Notes: generated by a model not told the origin, from the letters alone. 64,000 nt of DNA from Cacajao melanocephalus (GCA_963573385.1 CAUYLG010071145.1:1-64000); one strand, 5' to 3'. Shown: positions 1-20,644, counted from the first letter of the stretch. Made by a program: numbers and translations.

Positions 1-32
<32 letters not shown>

Positions 33-243
33 GGAAGAGGAGGAGGAGGAGGAGGAGGAGGAGGAGGAGGAGGAGGACGACGAGGAGGAGGAGGACGAGG
101 AGGAGGAGGAGGAGGAGGAGGAGGAGGAAGAGGAGGAGGAAGAAAAGGAAGAGGAAGAGGAGGAGGAGGAAGAAAAGGAGGAGGAAGAGGAGGAGGAAGA
201 GGAGGAAGAGGAGGAAGAGGAGGAGGAGGAGGAGGAGGAGGAG
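1..243 (+). repeat. (GGA)n / (GGAGGAA)n triplet tract
   Basis: Almost pure polypurine made of GAG, GAA and a few GAC triplets, running off the left edge. In frame 1 it reads as an unbroken acidic Glu/Asp run that stays open to a TAG at 352-354 (117 codons, no start codon in the window). On the minus strand it is a continuous polypyrimidine tract. A microsatellite is the likely reading; an acidic coding segment entering from the left cannot be excluded. Confidence 0.9.
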
Positions 244-702
244 GCGGCCGCAGTTGGATGGACAGATGATCCCAGCAAGCACTTAACAGAGCATCTATTG
301 TGTTTCACGAACTGGGAGAGGGAGCTGGAAGACCAGCGCCCTGCCCTCCAGTAGCTTCTGGGCCATCGGAGGAGGCTGAGTACAAACCACCATCATCAGA
401 CTTGGCAACAAGTGCATTGAGGGCCTAGTTGCTGGGGCTCGGATAGTACAGAGAGATGCATTAAAACCCTATGGGGCATCCAAAGAGGGCTCCCAGAGCC
501 TGAGATACTTGAACCGAGTCTCCAGAAAGAAGTGAGTGCCGGAAAGGGAGGAGCAAGCATGATCCAAGAGCCCACAGGAGAGGCGTGAGCGGAGAATCGC
601 TGTTGTTAGATGAGGGTCCTTGGGAGGGCAGGGGTTCCTGACTGGCACAGCACTGGGAGCCTTCTGTTTGGGTTTGATCCCGTGGGGCTGTGGCCACAAA
701 AC
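244..702. other. Unique sequence, no gene seen
   Basis: No recognised repeat and no ORF with coding character apart from the 3' tail (to 354) of the frame opened by the GGA tract. ORFs on either strand here run into the following antisense Alu. Confidence 0.5.
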
Positions 703-787
703 CAGGGCCCAGCAAACTACAGCCTGTAGGCCGAGTCCTGCCTGCTGCCTGTTTTTGTATGACTTGCAAGCAAAGGATGGTTTTTAC

Positions 788-1094
<307 letters not shown>

Positions 1095-1136
1095 TAATGG
1101 TTGGGAAAAGAAATCAAAAGAAGAACAATAGTTCAT

Positions 1137-2026
<890 letters not shown>

Positions 2027-2147
2027 TCTCCAGACCCCTGGGAAAGGGGGTGAGGGCCGCGTGGGGCCAGCGTGGAACATCCTCTTCTGCATGTCATTTA
2101 TGATGTGGTTGTAATGGGCTCCAGGCCAGGAGGAAAAGTACCTGCTC
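2027..2147 (-). CDS. Candidate coding exon (minus strand), unidentified gene
   Basis: A 121-nt segment bounded on the minus strand by an acceptor (pyrimidine-rich ACCCTTTTGTAG) and a good donor (GAGA followed by GTGAGC at 2026-2021). One frame is open throughout: one nt completing a codon, then 40 codons ending in phase 0. The translation begins SRYFSSWPGAHYNHIIN and continues with MQKRMFHAGPTRP and a Pro-rich end. The composition is not repeat-like. Phase 2 entry fits the candidate segment at 11914-11971. Function unknown. It could be a chance open segment. Confidence 0.38.
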
Positions 2148-2604
2148 CTACAAAAGGGTGCCCTTCTCGTGAGTACGCTCCCTCACCCTGATAGAGGAGC
2201 AGCAGGACCATCCTTCACCCAGAGCTGAGTTTTATTGTTTTGTTTTTCCTTCAGGGACAAACTGTTTTCTCAAGGGCAGGCACCAAACCTTGTTTTCTGG
2301 GGAGGGGCGGCCACCTCCCATGGCTCCCCTGCGGGGACAGACATGGTCCTTGAAGCTCTCCCTTGAGGTCTGGTGAACAAAGATGGAGTGATCCAGACTG
2401 GGAGCTCCTAGCTCCCCTTGGAGCCCCTTGGCTCGGCCGGCCTCTAACCTTCAGGTTGCTTGGATGAGCAGGGTGCTCTCAGCATGCTCCTTGGTGTCAG
2501 GATGTGCCTGTCTCACTCCCAGAGTGGCCGGGCAGCTGGCTCGGGCTTGGCCACCCTTGCTCAGCTGGAGAGCCCCGCCATCAGCAGAGGCAGCCTTGTC
2601 AGCA

Positions 2605-2815
2605 GCTAACAGCAGGGGCCTTGGGACAGAGTGCTGGGGTACAAACGTCGCTCTGCCACTCAGCAACTGTGTGACCTCTGGCAGACCGCTTAACCTCTCT
2701 GTGCCCTTGCGTCTATAAAATGTGGTAATAATAGTGCCTGCCTCGTAAAGCCTTTACGAGAATTAAGCGGCTTAGCATTTGTAACATACTTTGAACAATG
2801 CCTGCGTGCAGGCCA
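2605..2815 (+). mobile_element. MIR
   Basis: Shows the MIR core in order: CTCTGCCACT, AACTGTGTGACC, TTAACCTCTCTGTGCC, then AATAATAGTGCCTGCCTCG and the 3' GAATTAAGC region. Confidence 0.9.
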
Positions 2816-3662
<847 letters not shown>

Positions 3663-3979
3663 GGCCGGGCCTGGGAGCTCAATCCTGTAATCCCAGCATT
3701 TTGGGAGGCCGAGGTGGGAGGATCACTTGAGGTCAGAAGTTCGAGATCAGCCTGGCCAACAATGATGAAACCCCATCTCTACTAAAATTACCAAAATTAG
3801 CCGGGTGTGATGGTGCATGCCTGTAATCCTAGCTACTCGAGAGGCTGAGGCAGGAGAATCACTTGAACCCAGGAGGCGGAGATTGCGGTGAGCTGAGATA
3901 GCATGACTGCACTACAGCCTGAGTAACACAGCGAGACTCCATCTCAAAAAAAAAAAAAAAACCCAAAAAACCCAAAAAT
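3663..3979 (+). mobile_element. Alu
   Basis: Full-length sense Alu with an A-rich tail containing CCC interruptions. Possible target-site duplication ACCAATGTG before and ACCAACATG after. Confidence 0.93.
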
Positions 3980-3981
3980 AA

Positions 3982-4507
<526 letters not shown>

Positions 4508-4646
4508 ATAAGAGAAGAAACTGCATGCTTAAAATTGGGACAGAATGGGAGCTGGCTGCTTGCTTGGATAAAGGCTGCTGGCATAAATGTAAACTCGGTA
4601 TCTTTGAGAGAAAACTTGGAAAATAAGCTTTCTGAAAACAGTGTTT

Positions 4647-5036
4647 AAGGCATTTTGTTCATTCATTCATTCAACAAAGGTGAATTGAGGTCTTACTATG
4701 GCCCAAGCGTGGTACTGGGCAGCTGTGGCCAGACACACATCTTGCCCTGAAGAATCCCAGTGTGGGTGAGCAGGGGGCAGACGGGAGATACAGACAGGTC
4801 CCTAAAAGGAACGTGCAGGCAAGCGCTGCAAGGAACTTCGCATGGGGGTGTAGGGAGCCCGGGAAGGCACCTTCCAGCTGGAGGAGAGGAGAGCACTGGG
4901 TCAGGGAAGGCTTTTGGGAGGAGGTCACGCCTGAATCCAGTGTGAAAGAATGAGTAAGAGTTTGGGGGCTGGGCAGGGGGCGATGAGAGCATCCTGGTGG
5001 AGGGGATGAGAGCAAGGACCCTATGGCAGGAGGAAG
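4647..5036 (-). mobile_element. L2 LINE 3' portion
   Basis: Antisense L2: ATTCATTCATTCAACAAA marks the 3' end, followed by the antisense body with GGAAGGCTTTTGGGAGGAGG and GAATGAGTAAGAGTT. Confidence 0.85.
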
Positions 5037-5039
5037 CGT

Positions 5040-5640
5040 TGCATAAGGGGACGCATGTGTGTATGTGCATGTGTATATGTGTGTGTATGTCTGTGAGTGG
5101 TTGTATGTGTGTGTAGCATGTGTGTATGAATGTGTGTGTATGTGTATACAAGTGTGTATGTCTGTGGATGCATGTGTGTATGTGGGTATGCATGCATGTA
5201 TATGCATATGTATACGTGTGTGTATGTCTGTGGGTGCATGTGTGTGTAACGTGTGTGTACGAATGTGTACCTATGCATGTATATACGCGTGTGTATGTCT
5301 CTGGATGCATATGTGTGTATGTGTGTAGCGTGTGGGAATGCATGTATGCAAATGCATGTGTATGCGTGTGTGTCTGTGGATGCATGTGTCTGCATATGTA
5401 TGCATATGCATGTGTATATGTGTGGGTGTGTATATGTGTGTCTGCGTGTGTATGTGTTTAATTAATTATATTTATTATATATTATATTATTTATTGTAGC
5501 ATGCATGTGTATGCATGTGTATATGCATGTGTATGTGTGGGTGCATATATGTGCATGTGTCTGTGGGTGCCTATGTGTGTGCACGTGTGTGTGCATGTGA
5601 GTGTGTGCATGTGCGTGTGTCATGCGTGTGTATGTGAGAA
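5040..5640 (+). repeat. TG-rich minisatellite with higher-order units
   Basis: Alternating purine-pyrimidine tract of TGTG, TATG and CATG words, interrupted at 5460-5498 by an AT-rich island. A phrase GTGTGTATGTCTGTGGATGCAT recurs near 5079, 5152, 5217, 5289 and 5364, giving units of 65-75 bp. The 60-230 aa Cys/Val- or His/Thr-rich ORFs on both strands are translations of this repeat, not genes. Confidence 0.92.
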
Positions 5641-5769
5641 TTGTGGGGCTGGTGTGTTAACCAAGAGGCAGGGGTACAAGGCCTGAAAGGGGAGGGAGGC
5701 CCCCTTAAAAGGGAGGTTGCATTTTATTCCACAAGGAGTGGAAGGTACCAAGGCAGGAGAGGGAAACTG

Positions 5770-6190
5770 GAATCCCCTTTGCCACAGATATTAATCGGGT
5801 CTCTTTTAGTTGCAAATTACAGAAACCCGGTTCCAGCTAACTTAAGTACAGAAAGGTGCTACTGGTTTTCAAAAGTAAAATGGCCTCTAAGGCTAGGTCT
5901 GCCTTCAGGTAGAGCTGGATCCAGGAGCTCAGGTGATATTGACAAGAATGGGCCTCCCCTTTGTCTCTGCTTTCCTCTGTGTGGGTCCCATTCTCAGGTG
6001 GGTGCACCCTGTTAGGCGGCAAAGGTGGCTGCCAGCGACTCCAGCTCCTGTCCTGCAGATTCAGCGTATGTCCTGAGGCTGCTCTCATGGGCTGGGATTG
6101 AGCCACAAGCCCCCTGAAGAACTGATCACGGTGACTGATTTGCACAACTTGGGTCATGTGCCTGCCCCTGAAAGCAGGGGTGAGGCAGCG
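5770..6190 (+). mobile_element. Ancient interspersed repeat, family not named
   Basis: Contains TTGCAAATTACAGAAACC, GAGCTGGATCCAGGAGCTCAG, TCTGCTTTCCTCTGTGTG and a distal GGGTCATGTGCCTGCCCCTGA. I recall these words, in this order, from a common old mammalian repeat. Confidence 0.55.
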
Positions 6191-6449
6191 ACAGGGATTG
6201 AAGGGAGGTCAGGACAAGGAGAGAAGGGAGCTGTGAGGTGTCTGACTCCATTTGTGTGAAATGTCCAGAATGCATAAGAGATTCACAAGACACAGAATGC
6301 TGACTGGTGCATGCTGGGGCTGATGGGGCGTGGGGAGGAGTGGCTGCTTCATGGGTAGGGAGTGTCCTTTTGGGAGGATAAGAATGTTTTGAAATTATGT
6401 AGAGGTGATGGTTGCACGACACTGTGAATGTATTAGATGCCACCAAATT

Positions 6450-7479
<1,030 letters not shown>

Positions 7480-7490
7480 TTAGAACAACA

Positions 7491-8304
7491 GTTGCCCATG
7501 CCCCTGGTCCCCAGGCGTCCTGGGATACTCCTCCATCCATAGGGGCTGCTAGGCGAGGTGACTCCCTCCTTCCCTTTCTGCCTGTTTTCTCTCTTCTTAA
7601 ACTTTAGAGGGTTTGGGACCCACAGTGGATTTTAAGCCAGAGGCTACTCTACAGGGTAATTCTGGGCATGGGGGCTGGCAGAGTCCTAGCCCACTGCTGT
7701 GGCATGGAAATGCCTGGTGGCTTCTCCAGAGGCCAGTTCCTGTATTTTCATGAGACCTGGTCAAGCAAGTTCCAGGGAGGCGCCAGGGACATCTTGTTCA
7801 GAGGAGAGCTGGTGACCTGGTTTTCCTGGCGGACCTTCAGCCAGTTGCACCTGTGTTCCTCTGGGCTGCGGGCGGAGGAGAGGGCACTGTCACAACTTAG
7901 GGTCCAAGCGGCAGCTCCAGCAGGCCGGGAAGACCTGGAGCATCGAATTTCCATCATTGCTTGGCATGGAGGATGCTTGGTGAAGCCACCATGAGAAAGG
8001 GCTGGCTTGGGGAGGCATCATTCACACTGGAATTGTAAAGAGGGAAGAGGGTTTTGGCTTACTGTCTGAGCAAATCCTCCATGCTGGGGTTTGGGCAGAA
8101 CCCAGAGCTGCCTTGGGGCCTCCCAGAGAGAGCCTGTGCTGGCTCCTTCAGGAACCAGAGCTTCTGTCCAAACCCTCTTCCCTGGACTGCTCAGCGCAAG
8201 CCGGCTGTGGTGGGATGACGACTCCTGGTCCCCAGCAGGCTGGCACTGCGCTCATCCGGTGTCAGCATGAGGACCGGTCCCTCAGGCTGAGCTGTGCTCT
8301 CTGT
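7491..8304. other. Unique sequence, no supported gene
   Basis: One good plus-strand acceptor-like tract (TTTCTCTCTTCTTAAACTTTAG, ending about 7607) has only a weak donor after it. A 108-codon plus ORF at 7668-7994 lacks recognisable features. Nothing is called. Confidence 0.4.
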
Positions 8305-8311
8305 TCCTCTT

Positions 8312-8601
<290 letters not shown>

Positions 8602-8612
8602 TCCTCTTTGAT

Positions 8613-9030
<418 letters not shown>

Positions 9031-9039
9031 CTAGTCTTC

Positions 9040-9140
9040 CAGCACCCACTTCCACCTGCTGAATGAGTCAGAATCTCAGGAGATTTTACAAGCTCCTGTA
9101 GGGATTTTCCCACAAGTTGAAGTTAGAGAATAACTGGAGT
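9040..9140 (+). mobile_element. MER20/MER5-like hAT remnant
   Basis: CTGCTGAATGAGTCAGAATCTC and the distal AGTTAGAGAATAACTG resemble the 3' half of MER20-type elements. Confidence 0.45.
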
Positions 9141-9164
9141 ATGGAATCACATTTTTGTTTGCTT

Positions 9165-9451
9165 CTTTTTTAGACAAGGTCTCACTCTGTTAACTAAGCT
9201 GAATGACGTGGCGTGATCACGGCTCACTGCAGCCTCAACCTCCTGGGCTCAAGTGATTCTCTTGCCTCAGCTTCCTGAGTAGCTGGGACCACAGTTGTGC
9301 AGCACCACATCTGCCTAATTTTTGATTTTTTGTAGACACAGGGGTCTTGCTATGTTACTCAGGCTAGTCTTGAATTCCTAGGCTCAGGTGATCCTCCCAC
9401 CTCAGCCTCCCAAAGCGTTGGGATTACAGGTGTAAGCCACCGCACTTAGCC
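9165..9451 (-). mobile_element. AluJ
   Basis: Antisense Alu with many J-type changes (AGACAAGGTCTCACTCTG, CACTTAGCC end). Confidence 0.9.
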
Positions 9452-9564
9452 AGGTGCAGGTTTTGCTCTTGAAGGCTGAGGATTTCCCACCTGTTTCCCT
9501 GCTGCTTGGATGTCATAGGACAGGAATTCTCAAAGAGGTCGGGTTCTGGCAAAGACAGTATGGG

Positions 9565-9705
9565 GGTGGGTCCTGGGCCAGGTGGCCTGGGTTCAAATCC
9601 TGACTCCATCACTTCCCAGCTGAGGGACTCTGCAAAGCACTTCACATCACTGGCCCCCAGTTTTCTCATTTGTGTGAAGGGGGCACTGATACTGCCCCTC
9701 TGTGG
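9565..9705 (+). mobile_element. MIR
   Basis: MIR core: CCTGGGTTCAAATCCTGACTCC, ACTTCCCAGCTG, CCCAGTTTTCTCATTTG. Confidence 0.85.
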
Positions 9706-9813
9706 TGGGACCCCATGATTCATGTCTACCCAGACCCTCAGAATTTGACCTTGTTTGGAAATAAGGTCTTTGCAGAGTAATTAATTAAGGATCCTGAGAT
9801 GATGTCATCCTGA

Positions 9814-10678
<865 letters not shown>

Positions 10679-10774
10679 CTCATTTCTGTTCTTTTAAACC
10701 ACCCAGTTTATGATGACTTGATATGGCAGCCCCAGGAAATGAACATACCCTCTCAAAGGACAGTTATCACCTAG

Positions 10775-10825
10775 AGCCTTTGACACACAGCACATAGTAG
10801 GTGCTCAGTAAACATCCACTAGAAC
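10775..10825 (+). mobile_element. MIR/L2 3' end fragment
   Basis: CACAGCACATAGTAGGTGCTCAGTAAA is the shared MIR/L2 3' signature. Confidence 0.7.
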
Positions 10826-10829
10826 CTGT

Positions 10830-11535
10830 GTGCTGCCTTCTGTAGGAGGTGGGGACACAAGAAGAGAAACCATCAGGATAGCTCTGTCACCTTTCAGAGC
10901 AGCAGCCTATGGCCCTGGACGGGACCATCCCAGGGTATCTAGGGGCCCTCAGCTCCTGCCGCGGCTGGCTGTCACCCTGCCCTGCTGGCTGGCGGCTGAG
11001 GCTGGAGCCCTGGAAAGGCAGAGGTGGAGGGAAAGCGGGGAGTCTTCTGGGAAGGGCAGCTGCAGGGCCGAGGGCCAAGGCCGTGGACAGGGATGCTCGC
11101 TGCTGTGAATCATGGCCCACGGGCCAATCGCTGCCTGCTGACACATCATACCCCAGCGAGAGGACGGCCATGACCTCATGCTGGTTTCAAACACTCAGGG
11201 CCTCTTCCAGCTCTGTCCAGTGCTTCAACTTGGCCTGGAGGGAGCTGACCCCACCCTACCCCTGCCCAGCTTTGTGTGTTCTCCCCTCCCCTCACACACA
11301 GCAGGACAATCAGACTTTCAGAGCCAAGACTTTAGTGGCAGTTTATGATTTGGATGCTTTGGGAATGGGTGAGGCCAGCAGTTTCCACTTCCCTGAGGGC
11401 AGCCGAGTTGTAAACCCTGGAAGATGTTCTGCACATCTGCCACAGCTGCCTGGCCAGGGAGCGCGGGGATACGCCTCTGAGGGTGTGTTCCCAGGCCTGG
11501 AGTCCCATTCTCTCCTGCCTTTGTCTATAAAAATA
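10830..11535. other. Unique GC-rich sequence, no supported gene
   Basis: Overlapping 80-216 aa ORFs occur on both strands but none shows conserved-looking composition or flanking splice sites that fit the minus-strand exon series. Confidence 0.4.
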
Positions 11536-11539
11536 ATGG

Positions 11540-11640
11540 TTTGCAGATGGGGAAACTGAGGCCCGGAGGAGTCAAGGACTCGCGATATACCTCCAAGTCA
11601 AACAGCATCTTGGCAAGAGAGGTGGGACCACAGCTGAGAG
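11540..11640 (-). mobile_element. MIR
   Basis: Antisense MIR core: TTTGCAGATGGGGAAACTGAGGCCC, followed by diverged sequence. Confidence 0.75.
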
Positions 11641-11913
11641 TTTATCTTGGGCAAAGCTCTGTTCTACTTCCTGTACCGGAGTCCTCATCTTCCGGGCTCT
11701 GCTGGGAATCTCAGCTCCTCTGCTTCCTGGTTCCAGGATGGGCCAGAGGCATCATTTAAGCCTCGGTGATGCTTCCATGTTGGCTTCAAGTTGCGATGGT
11801 AAAATAAATAAGCAAGAGGCTTGGGGAGTTCTAACCCGCCCTGCCGGCTGTTCCTAGATCTCCATTCAAAGCTGCGAAGGTGGCTTAAGTATTGTGAAGC
11901 CTGGAACTCTCAC

Positions 11914-11971
11914 CTGGGGGGACAGGGGACGGGGGGCAGGTTAGGGGCTGGACGTGGCCTGGCTCCTGGCT
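11914..11971 (-). CDS. Weak candidate exon (minus strand)
   Basis: A 58-nt segment inside the left arm of the inverted repeat. The donor is excellent (CCCAG followed by GTGAGAG); the acceptor (GAGTTTTGTCTAG) is mediocre. It enters in phase 1 and leaves in phase 2 with a Pro-rich frame, which links in phase to 14020-14059 and 2027-2147. Its composition and position in a duplicated palindrome make chance agreement quite possible. Confidence 0.18.
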
Positions 11972-12219
11972 CTAGACAAAACTCTGCGTCCTTTGTCCTT
12001 GCCTTCTGAAGGCGAGCATGTCTCCTGACAGCAGAACTGTAGCTTGCGAACTCCCTTTGTGCCCATCCAGCCTTCACAGGTTGAGAAAGCTTCCCCATGC
12101 TCAGGATTTGTGTTCTTGGCCACTACGTTGCCAGAAAACTGAGGAAGAATTTTGGGAGAGTATTCAGGGTGGACATCTGCAGCGAGCATGGATCCTGAGC
12201 ATCCAGGACACATCGTGCT
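11972..12219. other. Spacer of the inverted repeat
   Basis: Unique sequence with no recognisable gene or repeat. It forms the loop if the arms pair. Confidence 0.5.
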
Positions 12220-12392
12220 CCTAACCTGTCCCCTGTCCCCCAGGTGAGAGTTCCACACTTCACAGTACTTGAGCCACCTTTGTGGCTTTGAATGGCGACC
12301 TGGGAACAGCGGGCAGGCCTGGTTGGAGCTCCCCAAGCCTCTGGCTTATTTATTTTACCATCACAACGTGAAGCCAATGTTTAAGCATCACC

Positions 12393-12690
12393 AAGGCAAC
12401 AGCCCAAATCTCCCAGCCCTTGGCCCCCATCCAGCCCCACATGGTGGGGATGAGGGCAGGAGGGAGAGCAGAGAAAGTGAGTCAACTCTCCCCTTACCCC
12501 ACAACCACCTGGGAAAATGGTGACCTGAAAAATCAAATCCCAGCTTCTCTTGCGGGGTCATTGCTCTTTTTTTTTTTTGTGGCCCTACGATGGAGTGCTT
12601 TTAACACAGCAGAAGGGTCTGACAAGACCTCAGTGCTAACATTTTGTTTCTGCATTGTGGTTAGAGCCCACAGGTTTTAAAAACTTCTTA
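12393..12690. other. Unique sequence, no gene seen
   Basis: Nothing recognised. A minus-strand donor-like GTAAGGGG near 12500 has no matching acceptor. Confidence 0.4.
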
Positions 12691-12699
12691 AGAAGTTTA

Positions 12700-13380
<681 letters not shown>

Positions 13381-13464
13381 CCAGTGGGATTTTTAGGCTT
13401 GAGTTACTCTTCTCACCTCCAGCTCTGGGGAGGAGAGAATAAAGGAAGTCAAAGGCACTTTCCT

Positions 13465-13760
13465 ATTTATTTATTTATTTGAGACAGCGTCTCACTTGGT
13501 TGCCCAGGCTGGAGTGCAGTGGTGTGATCTCAGCTCACTGCAACCTGTCTCCTGGGTTCAAGCGATTTTCCTGCCTCAGCCTCCCAAGTATCTGGGATTA
13601 CAGGTGAGAGCCTCCACACCCAGATCATTTTTGTATTTTTAGCAGAGACAGGGTTTTGCTGTGTTGGCCAGGCTGATCTCGAACTCCTGACCTCAGGTGA
13701 TCCGCCCACCTCAGCCTCCCAAGGTGCTGGGATTGCAGGGGTGAGCCACCATGCCTGGCC
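13465..13760 (-). mobile_element. Alu
   Basis: Antisense full-length copy with a TTTA tail. Flanked by AAGGCACT direct repeats. Confidence 0.95.
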
Positions 13761-15007
<1,247 letters not shown>

Positions 15008-15080
15008 TTGCATGTGACTTTTAAAAAAATATAAGCAGGACAAACATGACAAGGAGAAAAACGTATATAAACGTGTCTAA

Positions 15081-15422
<342 letters not shown>

Positions 15423-15970
15423 GTACATGTAGCTTCTTTTGGCTTCTTGTGGCTTCTCCCTCTTTGGTGTGGGACAAGTTCCCTCAGGAGCTGGACAAGA
15501 CCACAATACAGGTTGACGAGAGCCATGTCCCCGCCGATCCTCTCTTCCCCCGACGTCTTGCACTGAATTTTGCACCCAGTCTCTCTCCTGGGGGAATGCA
15601 GGAATGCTGTGGGCTAGGGAAGGGGCTGTCTCTGGAGGGTGGAGGAAGAATCTTTGCCCTTCCCTGCTCAAGCATCTCAGTCTTGTGGTTCAATCCCAAG
15701 CCCATCTGTCCTGCGGCCTCTCGGGACCGGTGTGAGTCGGCAGCCTCATTCTGGCCACGGTCACTGCCAGGTACCTAACTGAGTCCCCCACACCCTTGCT
15801 GCCCTCTCTATTCCTGTAGGAAATTCATAGCGTGGTGCCCTCTTCCTCCGGAAAGCCCTGTAAGCTTCTTGTCCTCCCTCCCCGTCTACCTCTGTGGCCA
15901 TCCACAGCCTCTTCTTGGGTCAAACTTCATTCATTTCCTCTGGCTCCAGGTACCACCAAACTCATCTTAC

Positions 15971-16012
15971 CAGTGTGTCATGAGTATGCAGGGGACAGAA
16001 TATAGGAAGGGG
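15971..16012 (-). CDS. Candidate cassette exon (minus strand)
   Basis: A 42-nt segment with strong signals on the minus strand: acceptor CTCCCTCCTCTCATTAG and donor ACTG followed by GTAAGATG. It is open in phase 0, entering and leaving, with the 14-residue translation PLPIFCPLHTHDTL. It follows in frame from the candidate exon at 17047-17096 and could be included or skipped without changing phase. Confidence 0.38.
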
Positions 16013-16679
16013 CTAATGAGAGGAGGGAGTGTGTTTTCCATGTGAGATCGGAATTTTTGGGGGCTTCTTTGGAGACAGACAGCTTGGTGAGGACGCCAGC
16101 CCAGGAGGGACACACACAGGACCGGGGCGTTTGGATTGATGAGCTGTCAGCATCCTTGCTGTTATACAAGCCTTCTTGCTTTTTCCTTTCCTCTCCTCAT
16201 TCTTCTGCTTTCTTGCTCTTTTCTTTTTAATAACCCTGGCTGCATATTTTCTCTAACCCAAACCATCTGTTTACTAGCTTTTATAAGCAGTCATAAAACC
16301 AGTGAGGACCCAAGCGCTGTTTGGGTCCAAGGCACTTTCTCCCAGCCTGAGGAAGAGCTTAAGTGCCACAGTGCGGGCCCAGAGGCGACGCTTCCAGCAG
16401 GACCCTTTTCTTCCACCTGGAGTTGCCTGTTCAAAGCCGGGTCCCTTTGGAGAGGCTTGGCAGAGCCGCGGCTGCCTTTTATTTGCTCCCTTTTCTGCAG
16501 TTCTATCCAAGGACCTCTGGGTCACCTGCCTGCGGCAAGCTGCCTGCTGCAGAGGGAGCTGGCGCAGAGGAGCTGGGAAATGAGGTGGCCGTGCAAACTC
16601 GGGCTTCAGAGGTGCCAGGAGATCACTCGGAGGGAATGTACTGAGCTGTGAGGACGGGAGAGCCGGGGAAAACAATTTG

Positions 16680-16970
16680 ACAACAATGCTGAGCGCCTAG
16701 GTGACAGGGAAAAAAAAGGAGTCTGTTTGGGAACAGATTTCAGCCTCCACTTCCAAAGCATTAGTAATTCAAGCAGCAGTGAGTGTAATATTTACTTGGG
16801 AAACTATGAAAAGTCATATTACAATGTTCTCTTAACAGCTTTCATCATCGGCTTGCTGGGTTCCGAGTGGAGTCTGCCACCTAATCATAAACAGGGGCTC
16901 GTGCTGCCATCTGGCAGCAAGGCGTCTGTGCGCTGCTGTTGGCTGGGACTTGGGCCCCATCCTATGTGAG
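16680..16970. promoter_or_regulatory. Candidate conserved non-coding element
   Basis: AT-rich, repeat-free block inside GC-rich unique DNA: CATTAGTAATTCAAGC, GTAATATTTACTTGG (forkhead-like GTAAATA on the minus strand), CATATTACAATG (C/EBP-like), CTAATCATAAAC. A near-perfect palindrome TGCTGCCATCTGGCAGCA with an E-box-like centre lies at about 16910-16927. Conservation is inferred from texture only. Confidence 0.35.
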
Positions 16971-17046
16971 GCGTCCTCCATCACCAGGTACAGAGGCGGG
17001 CGCTGGGCCCCAGGAGGTCACTGTGGTGAAGGACGGCCCCGCTCAC

Positions 17047-17096
17047 CTCTTCCACCGCGAGGAAATCGGAGATGGTGGCGCTGGTAGCTTCCATGT
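17047..17096 (-). CDS. Candidate coding exon (minus strand)
   Basis: A 50-nt segment: acceptor with a long tract (CTCATCTTCTCTCTGGCC through GGGCTAG) and donor GAAGAG followed by GTGAGCGGG. Entering in phase 1 the first codon completes to Asp (G plus AC), then MEATSATISDFLAVEE, leaving in phase 0. The ATG also sits in a good context (GACATGG), so this could alternatively be a first coding exon. Protein not recognised. Confidence 0.48.
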
Positions 17097-17168
17097 CTAG
17101 CCCAGCAAGCAGGCCAGAGAGAAGATGAGATCTTAGTTCAACAAAATTCTGCTTTTCAATTAAATTAC

Positions 17169-19070
<1,902 letters not shown>

Positions 19071-19080
19071 TTATTATACA

Positions 19081-19989
<909 letters not shown>

Positions 19990-20100
19990 TCAAAAAATGT
20001 GCTAGAACAACTGAATATCCATATGTGAAAAATGAGTGTTGATTCACACCCTGTACCATAAAAAATATTAATTCAAAGTAAACCTACATATAAGACTTAA

Positions 20101-20277
<177 letters not shown>

Positions 20278-20386
20278 TAGAAGAAAACGTAGGAAAAAAC
20301 TTTGTAACCTTAAGTTAGACAAAGTTTCCTTAGATATGGCAGCAAAAGTATGATCCATAAAAGGACAAATTGATAAATTGGACTTA

Positions 20387-20644
<258 letters not shown>

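Larger units (their letters stand above)
11765..12392. repeat. Long imperfect inverted repeat (non-Alu)
   Basis: The left arm 11765-11945 is the reverse complement of the right arm 12220-12392. I count about 22 substitutions over about 175 aligned positions (about 87% identity), plus a 7-nt insertion (GGGGGGC) in the left arm. The spacer is 274 bp. Both arms contain GGTAAAATAAATAAGC, AGAGGCTTGGGGAG and GGAACTCTCACCTGGGGG. The arms resemble no repeat family I know. The mirrored ORFs MGSSN(P/Q) at 11821 (+) and 12336 (-) are products of this symmetry. Confidence 0.9.
15423..17165. other. 1.7-kb unique stretch
   Basis: The longest repeat-free stretch in the left half. It holds the candidate exons 15971-16012 and 17047-17096 (minus) and a candidate conserved element near 16680-16970. 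ORFs of 60-170 aa on the plus strand overlap one another in different frames and are not called. Confidence 0.5.

Noticed and set aside
4671..5461. ORFs up to 229 codons, His/Thr-rich or Cys/Val-rich, on both strands
   Set aside because: They are translations of the TG/CA minisatellite and exist in several frames at once. No protein family resembles them.
16136..16651. 171-codon plus ORF in the unique block
   Set aside because: Three overlapping plus frames and a minus frame are all open here; no evidence singles out one of them.
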